The notes: generated by a model from the letters alone, not told the origin. 64,000 nucleotides of DNA from Bradyrhizobium sp. sBnM-33 (GCF_032917945.1 NZ_CP136624.1:3844001-3908000); one strand, 5' to 3'; shown: positions 43,330-51,743, counted from the first letter of the stretch. Numbers and translations are program-made.

Positions 43330-46299
43330 ATGCGCCAGGCGATTGAGACCGCACCTAGAGATGGCACCACCGTCATTCTCGAAGATGACGCGAGCGGAAC
43401 CTATGACGTCGCTTACTGGTCCGCTGAGGCAGGTAGTTGGGTCAGCGAAAACGGCGAGGTAAGCAAAATTACACCGACGCATTGGCACCAAAGGCATGGC
43501 GACTACCAATATTTTCTGCGCGAGAACGTGAGAAAGCCGCGGCGATCTGCAGCTTTTTCGATCCTGACGGTGGTCTTTCTGGTGCTCGGTCTGATGGGTC
43601 TGTATTTTGAGATCTTCGACTCTCTTTATTTTGAGGTCTTCCACTCAGAAACTCTCGTGCCGAGACAGGAGTCGCATAAGACTAACTTGGCGCATCGGCA
43701 GCGGGCTGAGGCCGATCATGCCAGAGTCAACGCAGGAACGCAGGTCAATCAGGCTGTGGAAGCGCCCCGTCGGAAGGCGCGACAATCTGTGATGACCGGA
43801 CAGTCTACAGAGAGCTTGACGAATGAGCTTGCCAAGAACCAGCGCGCTATAGATGGACTCGATCGGCAGTTACAGGCGGAGGTTGCGAATTCCGCGCAGT
43901 CGATTGAACAGGATCAGCAGAGAATAACCGTCCTCGCGCGGGAGGCCACCGCCGCGCGACAAGAGCTGAGCACCGAACAATATCGCCAAGCACTTGAGGA
44001 GGAACGCGCGCGTAGCGCCGCGCTGGCGAGCGAACTTGCAACGGCGCAGCGCGAACTCGAGGCGCAGGCGGCGCAGTCGCAAAAGGCAGTCAATGCCGTG
44101 CAGCAGAAGCAGGCGGTGGAGAGCACCATCGCGGAACTGCGACAATCCCAGCAGCAGGAGCGTCAGCGGTCCGAAACACTATCGAGCGATTTGGGTGAGG
44201 TGCGGCGGGAGCGCGAGGCGCTGGCGGCCCGGCAGATCGAAGCCAATCAGGCCAGCGCGCCCGAGGAAGCGCTGCAGGCCCAGCAGGTCGCGGTGGCGGC
44301 CGTGCCGGAAGCCCAACAATCTCTGAAGGACGAACGTATCCGAGCTTTGGCGCAAGAGCTGACCGAGGCCCGGCGTACCATCGAGGGGCTCGATGTGCAG
44401 CGGTGGGCGGAAGCCGCGAAGAGCGCACAATCGCTCGAACAGGAGCGGCAGAGAACGGCCGCCCTCGCGCAGGAGGCCGAGGCCGCGCGACAAGAGTTGA
44501 TCACGAACACGGCGCAACATCGTCAAGCGTTGGATGAGGAACGTGCACGCCGTGCCGCACTGGCGAGCGAACTTGCGACGGCGCAGCGCGAAATTGAGAC
44601 CCAGGCGGCGCTGTTGCGCAAGGCGAGTGAGGAAATGGGGCAGCTCGAGCAGACAGAAGCCGCGAAGAGCGCACAATCGCTCGAACAGGAGCGGCAGAGA
44701 ACGGCCGCCCTCGCGCAGGAGGCGGCCGCCGCGCGGCAAGAGCTGATCAGGAACACGGCGCAACATCGTCAAGCGTTGGATGAGGAACGCGCACGCCGTG
44801 CCGCACTGTGGAGCGAACTTGCGAAGGCGCAGCGCGAAATTGAGACCCAGGCGGCGCTGTTGCGCAAGGCGAGCGAGGAAATGGGGCAGCTCGAGCAGGC
44901 AGAAGCCGCGAACGGGGCACGATTGCTCGAACAGGAGCGCGAGAAAGTGGCCGCCCTCGCGCAGGAGGCGGCCGCCGCGCGGCAGGAGCTGACCACGAAC
45001 ACGGCGCAACATCGTCAAGCGTTGGATGAGGAACGCGCACGCAGTACCGCAATGGCGAGCGAACTTGCGACGGCGCAGCGCGAAATTGAGACCCAGGCGG
45101 CGCTGTTGCGCAAGGCGAGCGAGGAAATGGGGCAGCTCGAGCAGGCAGAAGCCGCGAACGGGGCACGATTGCTCGAACAGGAGCGCGAGAAAGTGGCCGC
45201 CCTCGCGCAGGAGGCGGCCGCCGCGCGGCAAGAGCTGACCACGAACACGGCCCAACATCGTCAAGCGTTGGATGTGGAACGCGCACGCCGTGCCGCACTT
45301 TGGAGCGAACTTGCGACGGTGCAGCGCGAAATTGAGACCCAGGCGGCGCTGTTGCGCAAGGCGAGCGAGGAAATGGGGCAGCTCGAGCAGGCAGAAGCCG
45401 CGAACGGGGCACGATTGCTCGAACAGGAGCGCGAGAAAGTGGCCGCCCTCGCGCAGGAGGCGGCCGCCGCGCGGCAGGAGCTGACCACGAACACGGCGCA
45501 ACATCGTCAAGCGTTGGATGAGGAACGCGCACGCAGTACCGCAATGGCGAGCGAACTTGCGACGGCGCAGCGCGAAATTGAGACCCAGGCGGCGCTGTTG
45601 CGCAAGGCGAGCGAGGAAATGGGGCAGCTCGAGCAGGCAGAAGCCGCGAACGGGGCACGATTGCTCGAACAGGAGCGCGAGAAAGTGGCCGCCCTCGCGC
45701 AGGAGGCGGCCGCCGCGCGGCAAGAGCTGACCACGAACACGGCGCAACATCGTCAAGCGTTGGATGTGGAACGCGCACGCCGTGCCGCACTTTGGAGCGA
45801 ACTTGCGACGGCGCAGCGCGAAATTGAGACCCAGGCGGCGCTGTTGCGCAAGGCGAGCGAGGAAATGGGGCAGCTCGAGCAAACAGAAGCCGCGAACAGC
45901 GCACAATCGCTCGAACAGGAGCGCGAGAAAACGGTCGCCCTCGCGCAGGAGGCGGCCGCCGCGCGGCAAGAGCTGACCACGAACACGGCGCAACATCGTC
46001 AAGCGTTGGATGAGAAACGCGCGCGCAGCGCCGCGCTGACACGCGAGCTTGCGACAGCGCAGGGACACAACGCAAGACAAAGCTGGCGGGCAATGCTCTG
46101 GCTGTGGGGCCTTCCTGATACTGGCGCTGCCTCCCGGTGGCCATGGCCATGGCCAAGGACAAGGCAGGCTTCAGTGCTTGGATTGCGACCCGCCCCGCTC
46201 AAGCGCGAAACGGCAGCCGGCGGGCTAAAGAGTGAGCTACTACCGCCGGCCATCAGCTCAAGGAAGCGATCGCTCGTCGGGAGGCCGGAAAGGTACTAA
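43330..46299 (+). CDS. Coiled-coil membrane protein with 82-residue tandem repeats (paralogue, altered C-terminus)
   Basis: 989 aa. The N-terminal 60 residues (AIETAPRDGTTVILEDDA, THWHQRHGDYQYF) and the membrane segment (LTVVFLVLGLMGLYFEIF) match the gene at 38,914. Residues about 165-910 are coiled coil; from residue 365 on there are six full and one partial copy of an 82-residue unit with TNTAQHRQALDEERAR and LLRKASEEMGQLEQ. The Sel1-like end of the paralogue is missing: after about residue 911 the sequence changes to Trp/Arg/Pro-rich residues, apparently read from unrelated DNA. The protein is thus a truncated, expanded version. Function unknown. Confidence 0.7.
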   Translation: MRQAIETAPRDGTTVILEDDASGTYDVAYWSAEAGSWVSENGEVSKITPTHWHQRHGDYQYFLRENVRKPRRSAAFSILTVVFLVLGLMGLYFEIFDSLYFEVFHSETLVPRQESHKTNLAHRQRAEADHARVNAGTQVNQAVEAPRRKARQSVMTGQSTESLTNELAKNQRAIDGLDRQLQAEVANSAQSIEQDQQRITVLAREATAARQELSTEQYRQALEEERARSAALASELATAQRELEAQAAQSQKAVNAVQQKQAVESTIAELRQSQQQERQRSETLSSDLGEVRREREALAARQIEANQASAPEEALQAQQVAVAAVPEAQQSLKDERIRALAQELTEARRTIEGLDVQRWAEAAKSAQSLEQERQRTAALAQEAEAARQELITNTAQHRQALDEERARRAALASELATAQREIETQAALLRKASEEMGQLEQTEAAKSAQSLEQERQRTAALAQEAAAARQELIRNTAQHRQALDEERARRAALWSELAKAQREIETQAALLRKASEEMGQLEQAEAANGARLLEQEREKVAALAQEAAAARQELTTNTAQHRQALDEERARSTAMASELATAQREIETQAALLRKASEEMGQLEQAEAANGARLLEQEREKVAALAQEAAAARQELTTNTAQHRQALDVERARRAALWSELATVQREIETQAALLRKASEEMGQLEQAEAANGARLLEQEREKVAALAQEAAAARQELTTNTAQHRQALDEERARSTAMASELATAQREIETQAALLRKASEEMGQLEQAEAANGARLLEQEREKVAALAQEAAAARQELTTNTAQHRQALDVERARRAALWSELATAQREIETQAALLRKASEEMGQLEQTEAANSAQSLEQEREKTVALAQEAAAARQELTTNTAQHRQALDEKRARSAALTRELATAQGHNARQSWRAMLWLWGLPDTGAASRWPWPWPRTRQASVLGLRPAPLKRETAAGGLKSELLPPAISSRKRSLVGRPERY
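44422..46062 (+). repeat. 246-bp in-frame tandem repeat, 6.7 copies
   Basis: Unit boundaries at 44422, 44668, 44914, 45160, 45406, 45652 and 45898 (last copy partial). Units 3 and 5 share ERARSTAMASELATAQ, and units 4 and 6 share VERARRAALWSELAT, so units 3-4 and 5-6 form a near-identical 492-bp higher-order pair. The end units (1, 2, 7) are more diverged. Confidence 0.92.
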
Positions 46300-46355
46300 C
46301 CGAGATCGCCCGGTCGTATAATGTCAGCCACAGCACGATTAGCCTGCTGACCTAA
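46251..46355 (+). pseudogene. Serine recombinase (resolvase/invertase) C-terminal relic
   Basis: The frame reads HQLKEAIARREAGKVLTEIA then RSYNVSHSTISLL and a stop, the helix-turn-helix end of Tn3-type resolvases and DNA invertases. The catalytic domain is absent. It overlaps the altered 3' end of the repeat gene in another frame. Confidence 0.65.
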
Positions 46356-46772
46356 CAGCGACTATCGCAATGCGGAGAACATCCGCGATATGCGGGAATG
46401 ATGTTAGTCCGGCGCCGATAGGCTACCCTCGTCGAAAACTCGTTGGGGCGGTGCCTTGGTTCAAAGTCGAATGCAATCCCGTCAGATCCGCGCGAGCCTA
46501 GCCGGTGACGTGCGGCTGTACTATCGAATGCAAGACGAATGACGCGACTTGTCAATGTCTATCGCTCAAGCGTTGCAGTCGCCACCCGCCCACATTGACG
46601 ACCCCGGCAGCATCATCGCCCATGGCCAGCATACCCTGACCACAGCGCCGTCCGGTCCCAAGAACGGACATCGGCGATGGCGGATGTGATGTACGCTGAG
46701 TGCCCAATAGCGGACTTGCGTTGCAACGCAGGTCATCTCGGCGAGTACGTGCCCAGCCGCGGCTACGAAGCG
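46356..46772. other. Intergenic region, no gene recognised
   Basis: About 420 bp of mixed short frames with no start signals. The segment near 46,700 (CCCAATAGCGGACTTGCG) is the kind of intergenic sequence often seen between Bradyrhizobium genes. Confidence 0.3.
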
Positions 46773-47411
46773 TCAAAACGGAAGGACGATGTCGGGATAC
46801 TTGATCGCTGAGAAAAACCACGTCCATTTCGCACGGAGTGTTCTCTGCATCAGGACAGCATATGGGTAGGACGAGGGCGAGATGTCCTGCAATGGCACCT
46901 GCAAACTCCACCACCCCGGCTGGAGCGAAAACCAATTAAGAGTGGGGAAAGGATACCCAGTGCGCTGCAGAGTAAACACCGCGTTTTTGTAGAGATAAAT
47001 ATTGACTGTTATGACGTAGTTGGCGACAGATGTGATCCCATAGGCGCTAGGGTCGAATCTCACATCAACATTCGCCAGATGGGCGGCATTCTAGGAATCG
47101 CTGAAGTGAATGTAAGGGGTCGTGGCACGAGTCACGAAATCGCCCGCACCGTAGCCGAGGTTTAGTTTTGTCACGCCGAGCCCGACCGTCTTGGTGGGAC
47201 TGAGCACCTCGATTGGTTGCGGCCAGACCTTGCCAGCCGGCAAAGCCAGTTTCGCGATGTCACTCGCCGGAGGGTGCGTCTTGAATTCGGAGAAATCGAC
47301 CTTGTTGTTCTCGAAGGGTTTGGGGCGCACAGCCTTGCCACGCGCTTTGAAGAAATCAACCTTGTTGGGTCGCTTAGTCTTGCCACGCGCTTTGGCTGAC
47401 GGTTTTTTCAT
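46773..47411 (-). pseudogene. Hypothetical gene interrupted by one in-frame TAG
   Basis: Two frames in the same phase are separated only by a TAG at 47,091-47,093. The N-part (MKKPSAKARGKTKRPNKVDF, with a repeated NKVDF motif) ends TPYIHFSDS; the C-part continues NAAHLANVDVRFDP and ends with Trp/Tyr-rich strands. Reading through would give about 212 aa. The upstream ribosome region is weak. Family not recognised. Confidence 0.6.
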
Positions 47412-48081
47412 GAGAGGACTCCCTGTTTGAAATCAGTAGCAGTCCGCAAAACGTAGAGGAGTGCGGTATGACCATTTACGAGAAGACGAGTCGCGAAAGA
47501 GGAAGATCGCCTCGCGGCGGTCTCTCCGAAATCCGATCAGTGTTTTGAATGGGCCGCGCGCGCGAGTGTTTGCATTGTATCCTCCGCCAATCGCGCCGTG
47601 CCCATCGGTTTTGGCCGACGTTTCTTTTTATTTGTTCTGCGCAGCCAATAGTTGAGTGTACTAGACGACCAAATCAATCAGCGTAATTGACTTACAATCT
47701 ACCAGCATACCTCTGGCGATAAACTTTTTGAAAATCGAATTCGGCCATGTCCGCTTTGGGTCGATTTCGTTGTAAAAGTCTTTTTGGGGTGACGAACGAA
47801 AATTTTCAGGGACGCTGACGCGTGTTGCACGTGGCGACGTGAGAGAGACCACGTCGTTCCTCGGAAAAACGACCACGGACCTGCGTAGCGGCGTGATTTG
47901 GCTTCACAACGTTACAGCTCTCCTGAAATTCACCTTTCGCGAGATTTTCGGGGTCGTTCGATTTTCGACTTTTGCAAGATGGGGTAATTCCGGGATCGAG
48001 CCAGACAAAAGGCAAAGGAATCAGCTCTCCAGGAACGTAAGAGGCCAGCCTCATGTGGCCTCGCAACGATGGAGAGCGGCA
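47412..48081. other. Leader of IS110 transposase and adjoining intergenic DNA
   Basis: About 670 bp without a credible gene. The frame of the transposase stays open back to 47,839 but those residues are not family-like. IS110 elements carry a non-coding segment beside the ORF that specifies target choice through a bridge RNA, so part of 47,650-48,081 may be this. Element ends could not be fixed by eye. Confidence 0.4.
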
Positions 48082-49113
48082 ATGGAATACTATGTCGGAC
48101 TGGACGTATCGTTGAAGCAGACATCGATCTGCGTGGTCGATCAGACGGGGTCGGTCGTGCGAGAGGGCGTGGTCGATTCAGATCCTGAGGCGATCTCAGT
48201 TTACGTGAGGTCAAAAGCGCCGGATGCAGTACGCATCGGCCTCGAGACCGGCCCAACGTCCACCTGGCTGTGGACCGAACTTAAGCAGCTTGGCCTACCG
48301 GTGATCTGTATCGACGCGCGCCATGCCAAGGCCGTGCTCAAGATGCAGATCAACAAAAGCGACCGCAACGATGCTATCGGGATCGCCCGCATCATGCAGA
48401 CCGGCTGGTTCAAAGAGGTGCACGTCAAGGATATCGACAGCCATTCGGTCAGGGCGCTGCTGGCGAGTCGGGCGCTGCTGGTCAAGATCAAGCGCGATCT
48501 TGAGAACCATGTTCGCGGCCTTCTCAAGAACCTCGGTCTTGTCATCGGCCGCGCCACGTTCAATGTCTTCGCCGTACGAACCGAGGAGTTGATCGAGGGC
48601 CGTCCTGAGCTGATAGCTGCGATCAGACCGCTGCTCGAAGCGCGCAATGCCGTTGGGCAGCAGGTTAGCGAGCTTGACCGCAAGGTTATGAAACTGGCCC
48701 GCCATGATGCGCAGGTCCGCCGATTTATGACGATGCCTGGGATCGGTCCGATCACCGCGCTCGCCTTCAAGGCAACGATTGACGATCCGGCACGGTTTGC
48801 GCGATCGAGAAGCGTAGGTGCTTATGTCGGGCTAACCAGTAGACGCCACGCCTCCGGAGAGCTCGATTGGTCAGGTCGCATCTCGAAGTGCGGCGACGCG
48901 ATGCTACGAAGTTACCTGTTTGAAGCAGCCGGGGTTCTGCTGACGCGCGTCCCGAAGTGGTCCGCCGTGAAGGCTTGGGGGGTTAGGCTCGTCAAGCGCA
49001 ACGGACTCCGCAAGGCAAAGGTCGCAGTCGCGCGTAAGCTCGCGGTCATTCTGCACCGCATGTGGATCGACGGAACCGAGTTCAACTGGTCGAAAAAGGA
49101 AATTGCTGCCTAG
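48082..49113 (+). CDS. IS110-family transposase
   Basis: 343 aa from the ATG at 48082, with GGAGAG upstream. The N-terminal DEDD (RuvC-like) domain has Asp8 (YVGLDVS), Glu55 (GLETGP), Asp94 and Asp97 (KSDRNDA). The C-terminal Transposase_20 domain has MPGIGPITALAFKA, YVGLTSRRHASGE and ISKCGDAMLRSYLFEAA. Full length for the family, so possibly active. IS110 elements lack terminal inverted repeats of the usual kind and make no long target duplication. Confidence 0.93.
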   Translation: MEYYVGLDVSLKQTSICVVDQTGSVVREGVVDSDPEAISVYVRSKAPDAVRIGLETGPTSTWLWTELKQLGLPVICIDARHAKAVLKMQINKSDRNDAIGIARIMQTGWFKEVHVKDIDSHSVRALLASRALLVKIKRDLENHVRGLLKNLGLVIGRATFNVFAVRTEELIEGRPELIAAIRPLLEARNAVGQQVSELDRKVMKLARHDAQVRRFMTMPGIGPITALAFKATIDDPARFARSRSVGAYVGLTSRRHASGELDWSGRISKCGDAMLRSYLFEAAGVLLTRVPKWSAVKAWGVRLVKRNGLRKAKVAVARKLAVILHRMWIDGTEFNWSKKEIAA

Positions 49114-49551
49114 CGAGGGCATTACAGAGTTTCTGCCAAACGGCGGGAAAAGACGTCCCAGCCGGGACGATGGCGATGGTGAGTTCGACAGATTTTGTGC
49201 GAGCGTCGGAAAGGACGACCGCGATTGCAACATTGAACCGCCAACGTCACCTTACGCCATCATGCGGAGGGTTCACCCCTACCGCGGAGAGAACAGTGGG
49301 CCCGGCAAGGATGATCGTGGAGAGCTTGACACCCAGACCCGGAATTATTAGCTGAACTCACAGCCCGTCCCCAGCACTTCCGTTCTGCCAGCGAGAACAG
49401 ACGTTGCCCATCGTGCTCGTCATGTCGGATCTCTTTTGAGAGAGGGTGGGTGATCAGCGCCGAGCCCGATCAAGGTCGATTACTCAGCGGTCAGCACGGA
49501 ACGGGTCGGCTTTTCCCAAGTTGGAATGCATTACCCGAGAAGGAGAATGCG
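49114..49551. other. Region downstream of IS110, no gene recognised
   Basis: About 440 bp; the right part includes the ribosome site (GAAGGAGAATGCG) of the next gene. The 3' end of the IS110 element must lie here but cannot be placed. Confidence 0.35.
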
Positions 49552-49830
49552 ATGGCCACACGATCGCTCATAGCTGGGATTTTTGTCGCAACTCTCATTT
49601 CGCCGGCAATTGCTCTCGCGCAAGGCAGCGCGGGCACAGGCAACACATCAACCGGTCTCGGCGAGCCATTCGGCCCCGCGGGACCTGGAATACGAAGAGA
49701 GGGTTGGACTCAGCAGCCCGGGGCAGCAACGAACACTACGAGCCGAAACTTCAATCTCACGCCCTCCCAAAGAAATTCGATGCCGCCGCCAAATGTAGTT
49801 CCGCGGGACGCGCGCGGCTACCGTAGATAA
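49552..49830 (+). CDS. Small secreted hypothetical protein
   Basis: 92 aa from the ATG at 49552, with AAGGAG 7 bases upstream. Signal peptide (LIAGIFVATLISPAIALA), then a Gly/Thr/Pro-rich low-complexity mature part (GSAGTGNTSTGLGEPFGPAG) ending VVPRDARGYRR. Likely an envelope-associated small protein. Function unknown. Confidence 0.65.
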   Translation: MATRSLIAGIFVATLISPAIALAQGSAGTGNTSTGLGEPFGPAGPGIRREGWTQQPGAATNTTSRNFNLTPSQRNSMPPPNVVPRDARGYRR

Positions 49831-49918
49831 TCCGGCGGCTGATCTGCGGCCGGCCGAACCGGCGGATTGGCAGGACTGGGAAAACAAAAGGACCGAAGGC
49901 GGTACTCATTAGCCTTGG

Positions 49919-49988
49919 TGCGGGAGCGCGGAATTGAACCGGCATCTTTGACTTGAAAGCCAACGCTCTACCATTGAGCTACACCCGC
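49919..49988 (-). pseudogene. Degenerate tRNA-Gly(TCC)-like sequence
   Basis: On the minus strand GCGGGTGTAGCTCAATGGTA begins like tRNA-Gly(TCC), with a good D-arm (GCTC/GAGC) and acceptor pairing to CTCCCGC with one mismatch. The anticodon loop has only six bases (TTTCAA) in a TTGGC/GTCAA stem, and the T-stem has two mismatches. Total length is 70, two shorter than expected. It is probably a non-functional relic. Confidence 0.6.
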
Positions 49989-50115
49989 CAAGAGTCGAAA
50001 CAAAGCCGCCAAGCGGAGGGCAATCGCGCCTGACGGCTTTGCCGATGTGGCCGGACAACTTGGGGGAATTGTTGTCCGGTGATCTGAACTTATTCGGTTT
50101 GTCTGCTGCAGCAAC

Positions 50116-50200
50116 GAAACTCGCCCGTTAAGCTTGATATCCGCGCTGCGGGTTAATTCTGGAACACGCAAAGAAAAGACCGCCCGAAGGCGGTCTCTCT
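50116..50200. repeat. Dispersed repeat, copy B, ending in terminator hairpin
   Basis: Same blocks as copy A at 34,321-34,396: GAAACTCG, GTTAAGCTTGAT, GGGTTAATTCTGGAAC, then a GACCGCC/GGCGGTC hairpin that is intact here. Confidence 0.6.
50178..50200 (-). terminator. Intrinsic terminator for minus-strand small gene
   Basis: Read on the minus strand: AGAGAGACCGCC, TTC, GGGCGGTCTTTTC. It lies about 48 bp after the stop at 50,249. The stem is identical to the one at 35,553-35,582. Confidence 0.7.
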
Positions 50201-50248
50201 ACGGCGAACAGTCGTTCGCATCATCCACCAGGTGCGCACCGCACTGGC

Positions 50249-50410
50249 CTAAGCATGCAATCGTGGTGATCGGGATGTCCTGGATTTGGCGGTGTCAGCC
50301 ACACGGACCTGCTGCTTTAGCTTGTCTAATTCCGCCTCGAGCTCAGCTAAGCGTTGCTGCGTCCATAGTGGCTTTGGTTTCCGTTTTGAAACGCGGACCT
50401 TCTGTCCCAT
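50249..50410 (-). CDS. Small basic coiled-coil protein, 53 aa
   Basis: ATG at 50410 with GGAGGG 7 bases upstream and a terminator downstream. MGQKVRVSKRKPKPLW is strongly basic, followed by one heptad-like helix (RLAELEAELDKLKQQV). The complete transcription unit signals support a real gene. No family recognised; nucleic-acid binding is possible from charge alone. Confidence 0.6.
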   Translation of the reverse strand: MGQKVRVSKRKPKPLWTQQRLAELEAELDKLKQQVRVADTAKSRTSRSPRLHA

Positions 50411-50628
50411 TGCCTGCCCTCCGTTCAGGAACGAGCGGCGAGTCTAGGTCTGCCCACACCGATCGTCGGTTCGGCTTCTGACTCTGGAACCGGAGCGGGA
50501 AGGTAACTTGGGACGGCCTCGGTGCTCCGGCGCTCGCGCCATTCTTCTTCGGACCAATCAACCTGCAATCGAAGAGGCCACCAGTCCGCCGCGACTCAGG
50601 CTCTGCATCTGCCGGCGCAATCAGCGTC

Positions 50629-51015
50629 TCACCGATCTTTGCGGGTGCTTCGGAAGGCGCTCGGCCCTTCCACCAGCTTCCGTTTTCGGACTTCTCGCTC
50701 TTCTGCTGAAGCTCCGGACTCAATGCGTTTGTCGATCATCTTGGTTGCCAGCTCGGCGGCACGAGCGGCGCCCTGTTTGCTTGTTGAAAGAACGCGGGGT
50801 TTCTTGATCCCCGAAGACTTAGACAATCCAATTTCCACCAGGCGGCGGATGGCTTCGGAGCGAGTTGTCTCATGTTGTTCAGCCCAGCTGTCTACTTCAG
50901 CGGTGAGCTCAACAGGCAATCGCACTGCGGAAACGGGATCACGCCCCGTTGCGGGACGGCCCCGCCTTTTTTGGCTGGACGTCCGGGCAGATGCTTCGCC
51001 CGAGGAAGTATTCAT
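50629..51015 (-). CDS. Ribbon-helix-helix (CopG-like) protein
   Basis: 128 aa from the ATG at 51015. RRGRPATGRDPVSAVRLPVE then LTAEVDSWAEQHETTRSEAI and RRLVEIGL is a clear CopG/Arc-type ribbon-helix-helix with its beta strand (AVRLP) and SEAIRRLVE helix. The C-terminal half is basic and helical. It may be an orphan transcription regulator or antitoxin; no toxin partner is adjacent. Its 5' end overlaps the opposite-strand gene relic at 51,000. Confidence 0.65.
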   Translation of the reverse strand: MNTSSGEASARTSSQKRRGRPATGRDPVSAVRLPVELTAEVDSWAEQHETTRSEAIRRLVEIGLSKSSGIKKPRVLSTSKQGAARAAELATKMIDKRIESGASAEEREVRKRKLVEGPSAFRSTRKDR

Positions 51016-51538
51016 TGCTGTAGGGCGACTCCGCAAGCAAGCCAGAGACGAGATAGACCGGCTAATCCAATTCCTCGACAAGACGGACAACTACGTGTCC
51101 CGCGAATTGGAGGATGACGGCGACCGGGAGGCGGTCGGCGATGACGAGCCGTCGCTTGGCTCTTTCGATCGGATGATGAACTAGGAAAAGTCGTATCGGC
51201 AAACGTTCGGCGAGGCCGACACCGATGCCGAGCAGGACGACGCCGACCGCGAAGACGACGACCCGGACGAGGCGAAGCAACAGCCGCCGCAAATGGGGGT
51301 GTCCTATGAGCGAGAAAACCGAAGAGGATTGCGCCGCCATCATCGACGAGGGCAATCTGCTATGTATCATGCTGGCTCAACCGGACGCGGACAGCGCCCT
51401 AAACGAAATGCACCGGATAGCCACGCTGATTGTGGATCACGCGCGAGCTATCAGGTGCCGGAATATCGCGGGGGTCGAATTCGCCTGATCCATCTCCTGA
51501 TCGCCCGCTCAAGCTCAGGTTTGAGCGATGGCGGCTGA
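50999..51538 (+). pseudogene. Gene of the EPSLGSFDRM type interrupted by a TAG
   Basis: The frame reads EEVFIAVGRLRKQARDEIDR, FLDKTDNYVSRELEDD and DEPSLGSFDRMMN, then TAG at 51,182, then continues in the same frame with EKSYRQTFGEADTDAEQDDA. Members of this acidic family, common in Bradyrhizobium, usually have Gln at the interrupted site. No good start codon exists upstream, so the 5' end is also damaged. Confidence 0.55.
51306..51488 (+). CDS. Small hypothetical protein, 60 aa
   Basis: ATG at 51306. MSEKTEEDCAAIIDEGNLLC and LNEMHRIATLIVDHARAI look like an amphipathic helical protein. It lies in a different frame within the 3' part of the interrupted gene above, so one of the two readings is wrong or they overlap. 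No ribosome site of note. Confidence 0.4.
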   Translation: MSEKTEEDCAAIIDEGNLLCIMLAQPDADSALNEMHRIATLIVDHARAIRCRNIAGVEFA

Positions 51539-51616
51539 GCCGACACAACAACCCCTCGTTAACTTCGGGCCCGTAAGCTCAAAGCAATCGCGGAGGTCAT
51601 CACTCGCGAGAGTAAT

Positions 51617-51657
51617 GCGTAGAGCCGTCGCTGTCTCAACCCAGCGGCTGCTTTTGC
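51617..51657 (+). terminator. Terminator-like hairpin upstream of cold-shock gene
   Basis: GCCGTCGCTG and CAGCGGCTGC flank a TCTCAACC loop, followed by TTTTG. One stem mismatch. It belongs to a repeat shared with 56,480-56,552. Confidence 0.55.
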
Positions 51658-51743
51658 GTGCAATGGCTACCTCCGCGGGCCCTTTCTTTTGCCGGGTTTC
51701 TGTCACCATCACTCCGTGTTTCGAATCGATGGGGAGAATTGAC

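Noticed and set aside
44422..46062. Possible CRISPR or non-coding satellite
   Set aside because: The repeats are 246 bp, contiguous without spacers, and in frame within a coiled-coil gene.
44179..46162. Very long open frames (over 600 and 470 codons) on the minus strand across the repeat gene
   Set aside because: They are antisense shadows of the 246-bp repeats, rich in Arg/Ala/Cys, without ribosome sites or family motifs. The plus-strand frame has the conserved N-terminal domain and membrane segment.
47839..48081. 81-codon N-terminal extension of the IS110 transposase
   Set aside because: Family proteins begin with the YVGLDVS strand near residue 4, matching the ATG at 48,082; the extension has no family features.
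49919..49988. Functional tRNA gene
   Set aside because: Six-base anticodon loop, two T-stem mismatches and two missing bases make function unlikely; listed as a relic.
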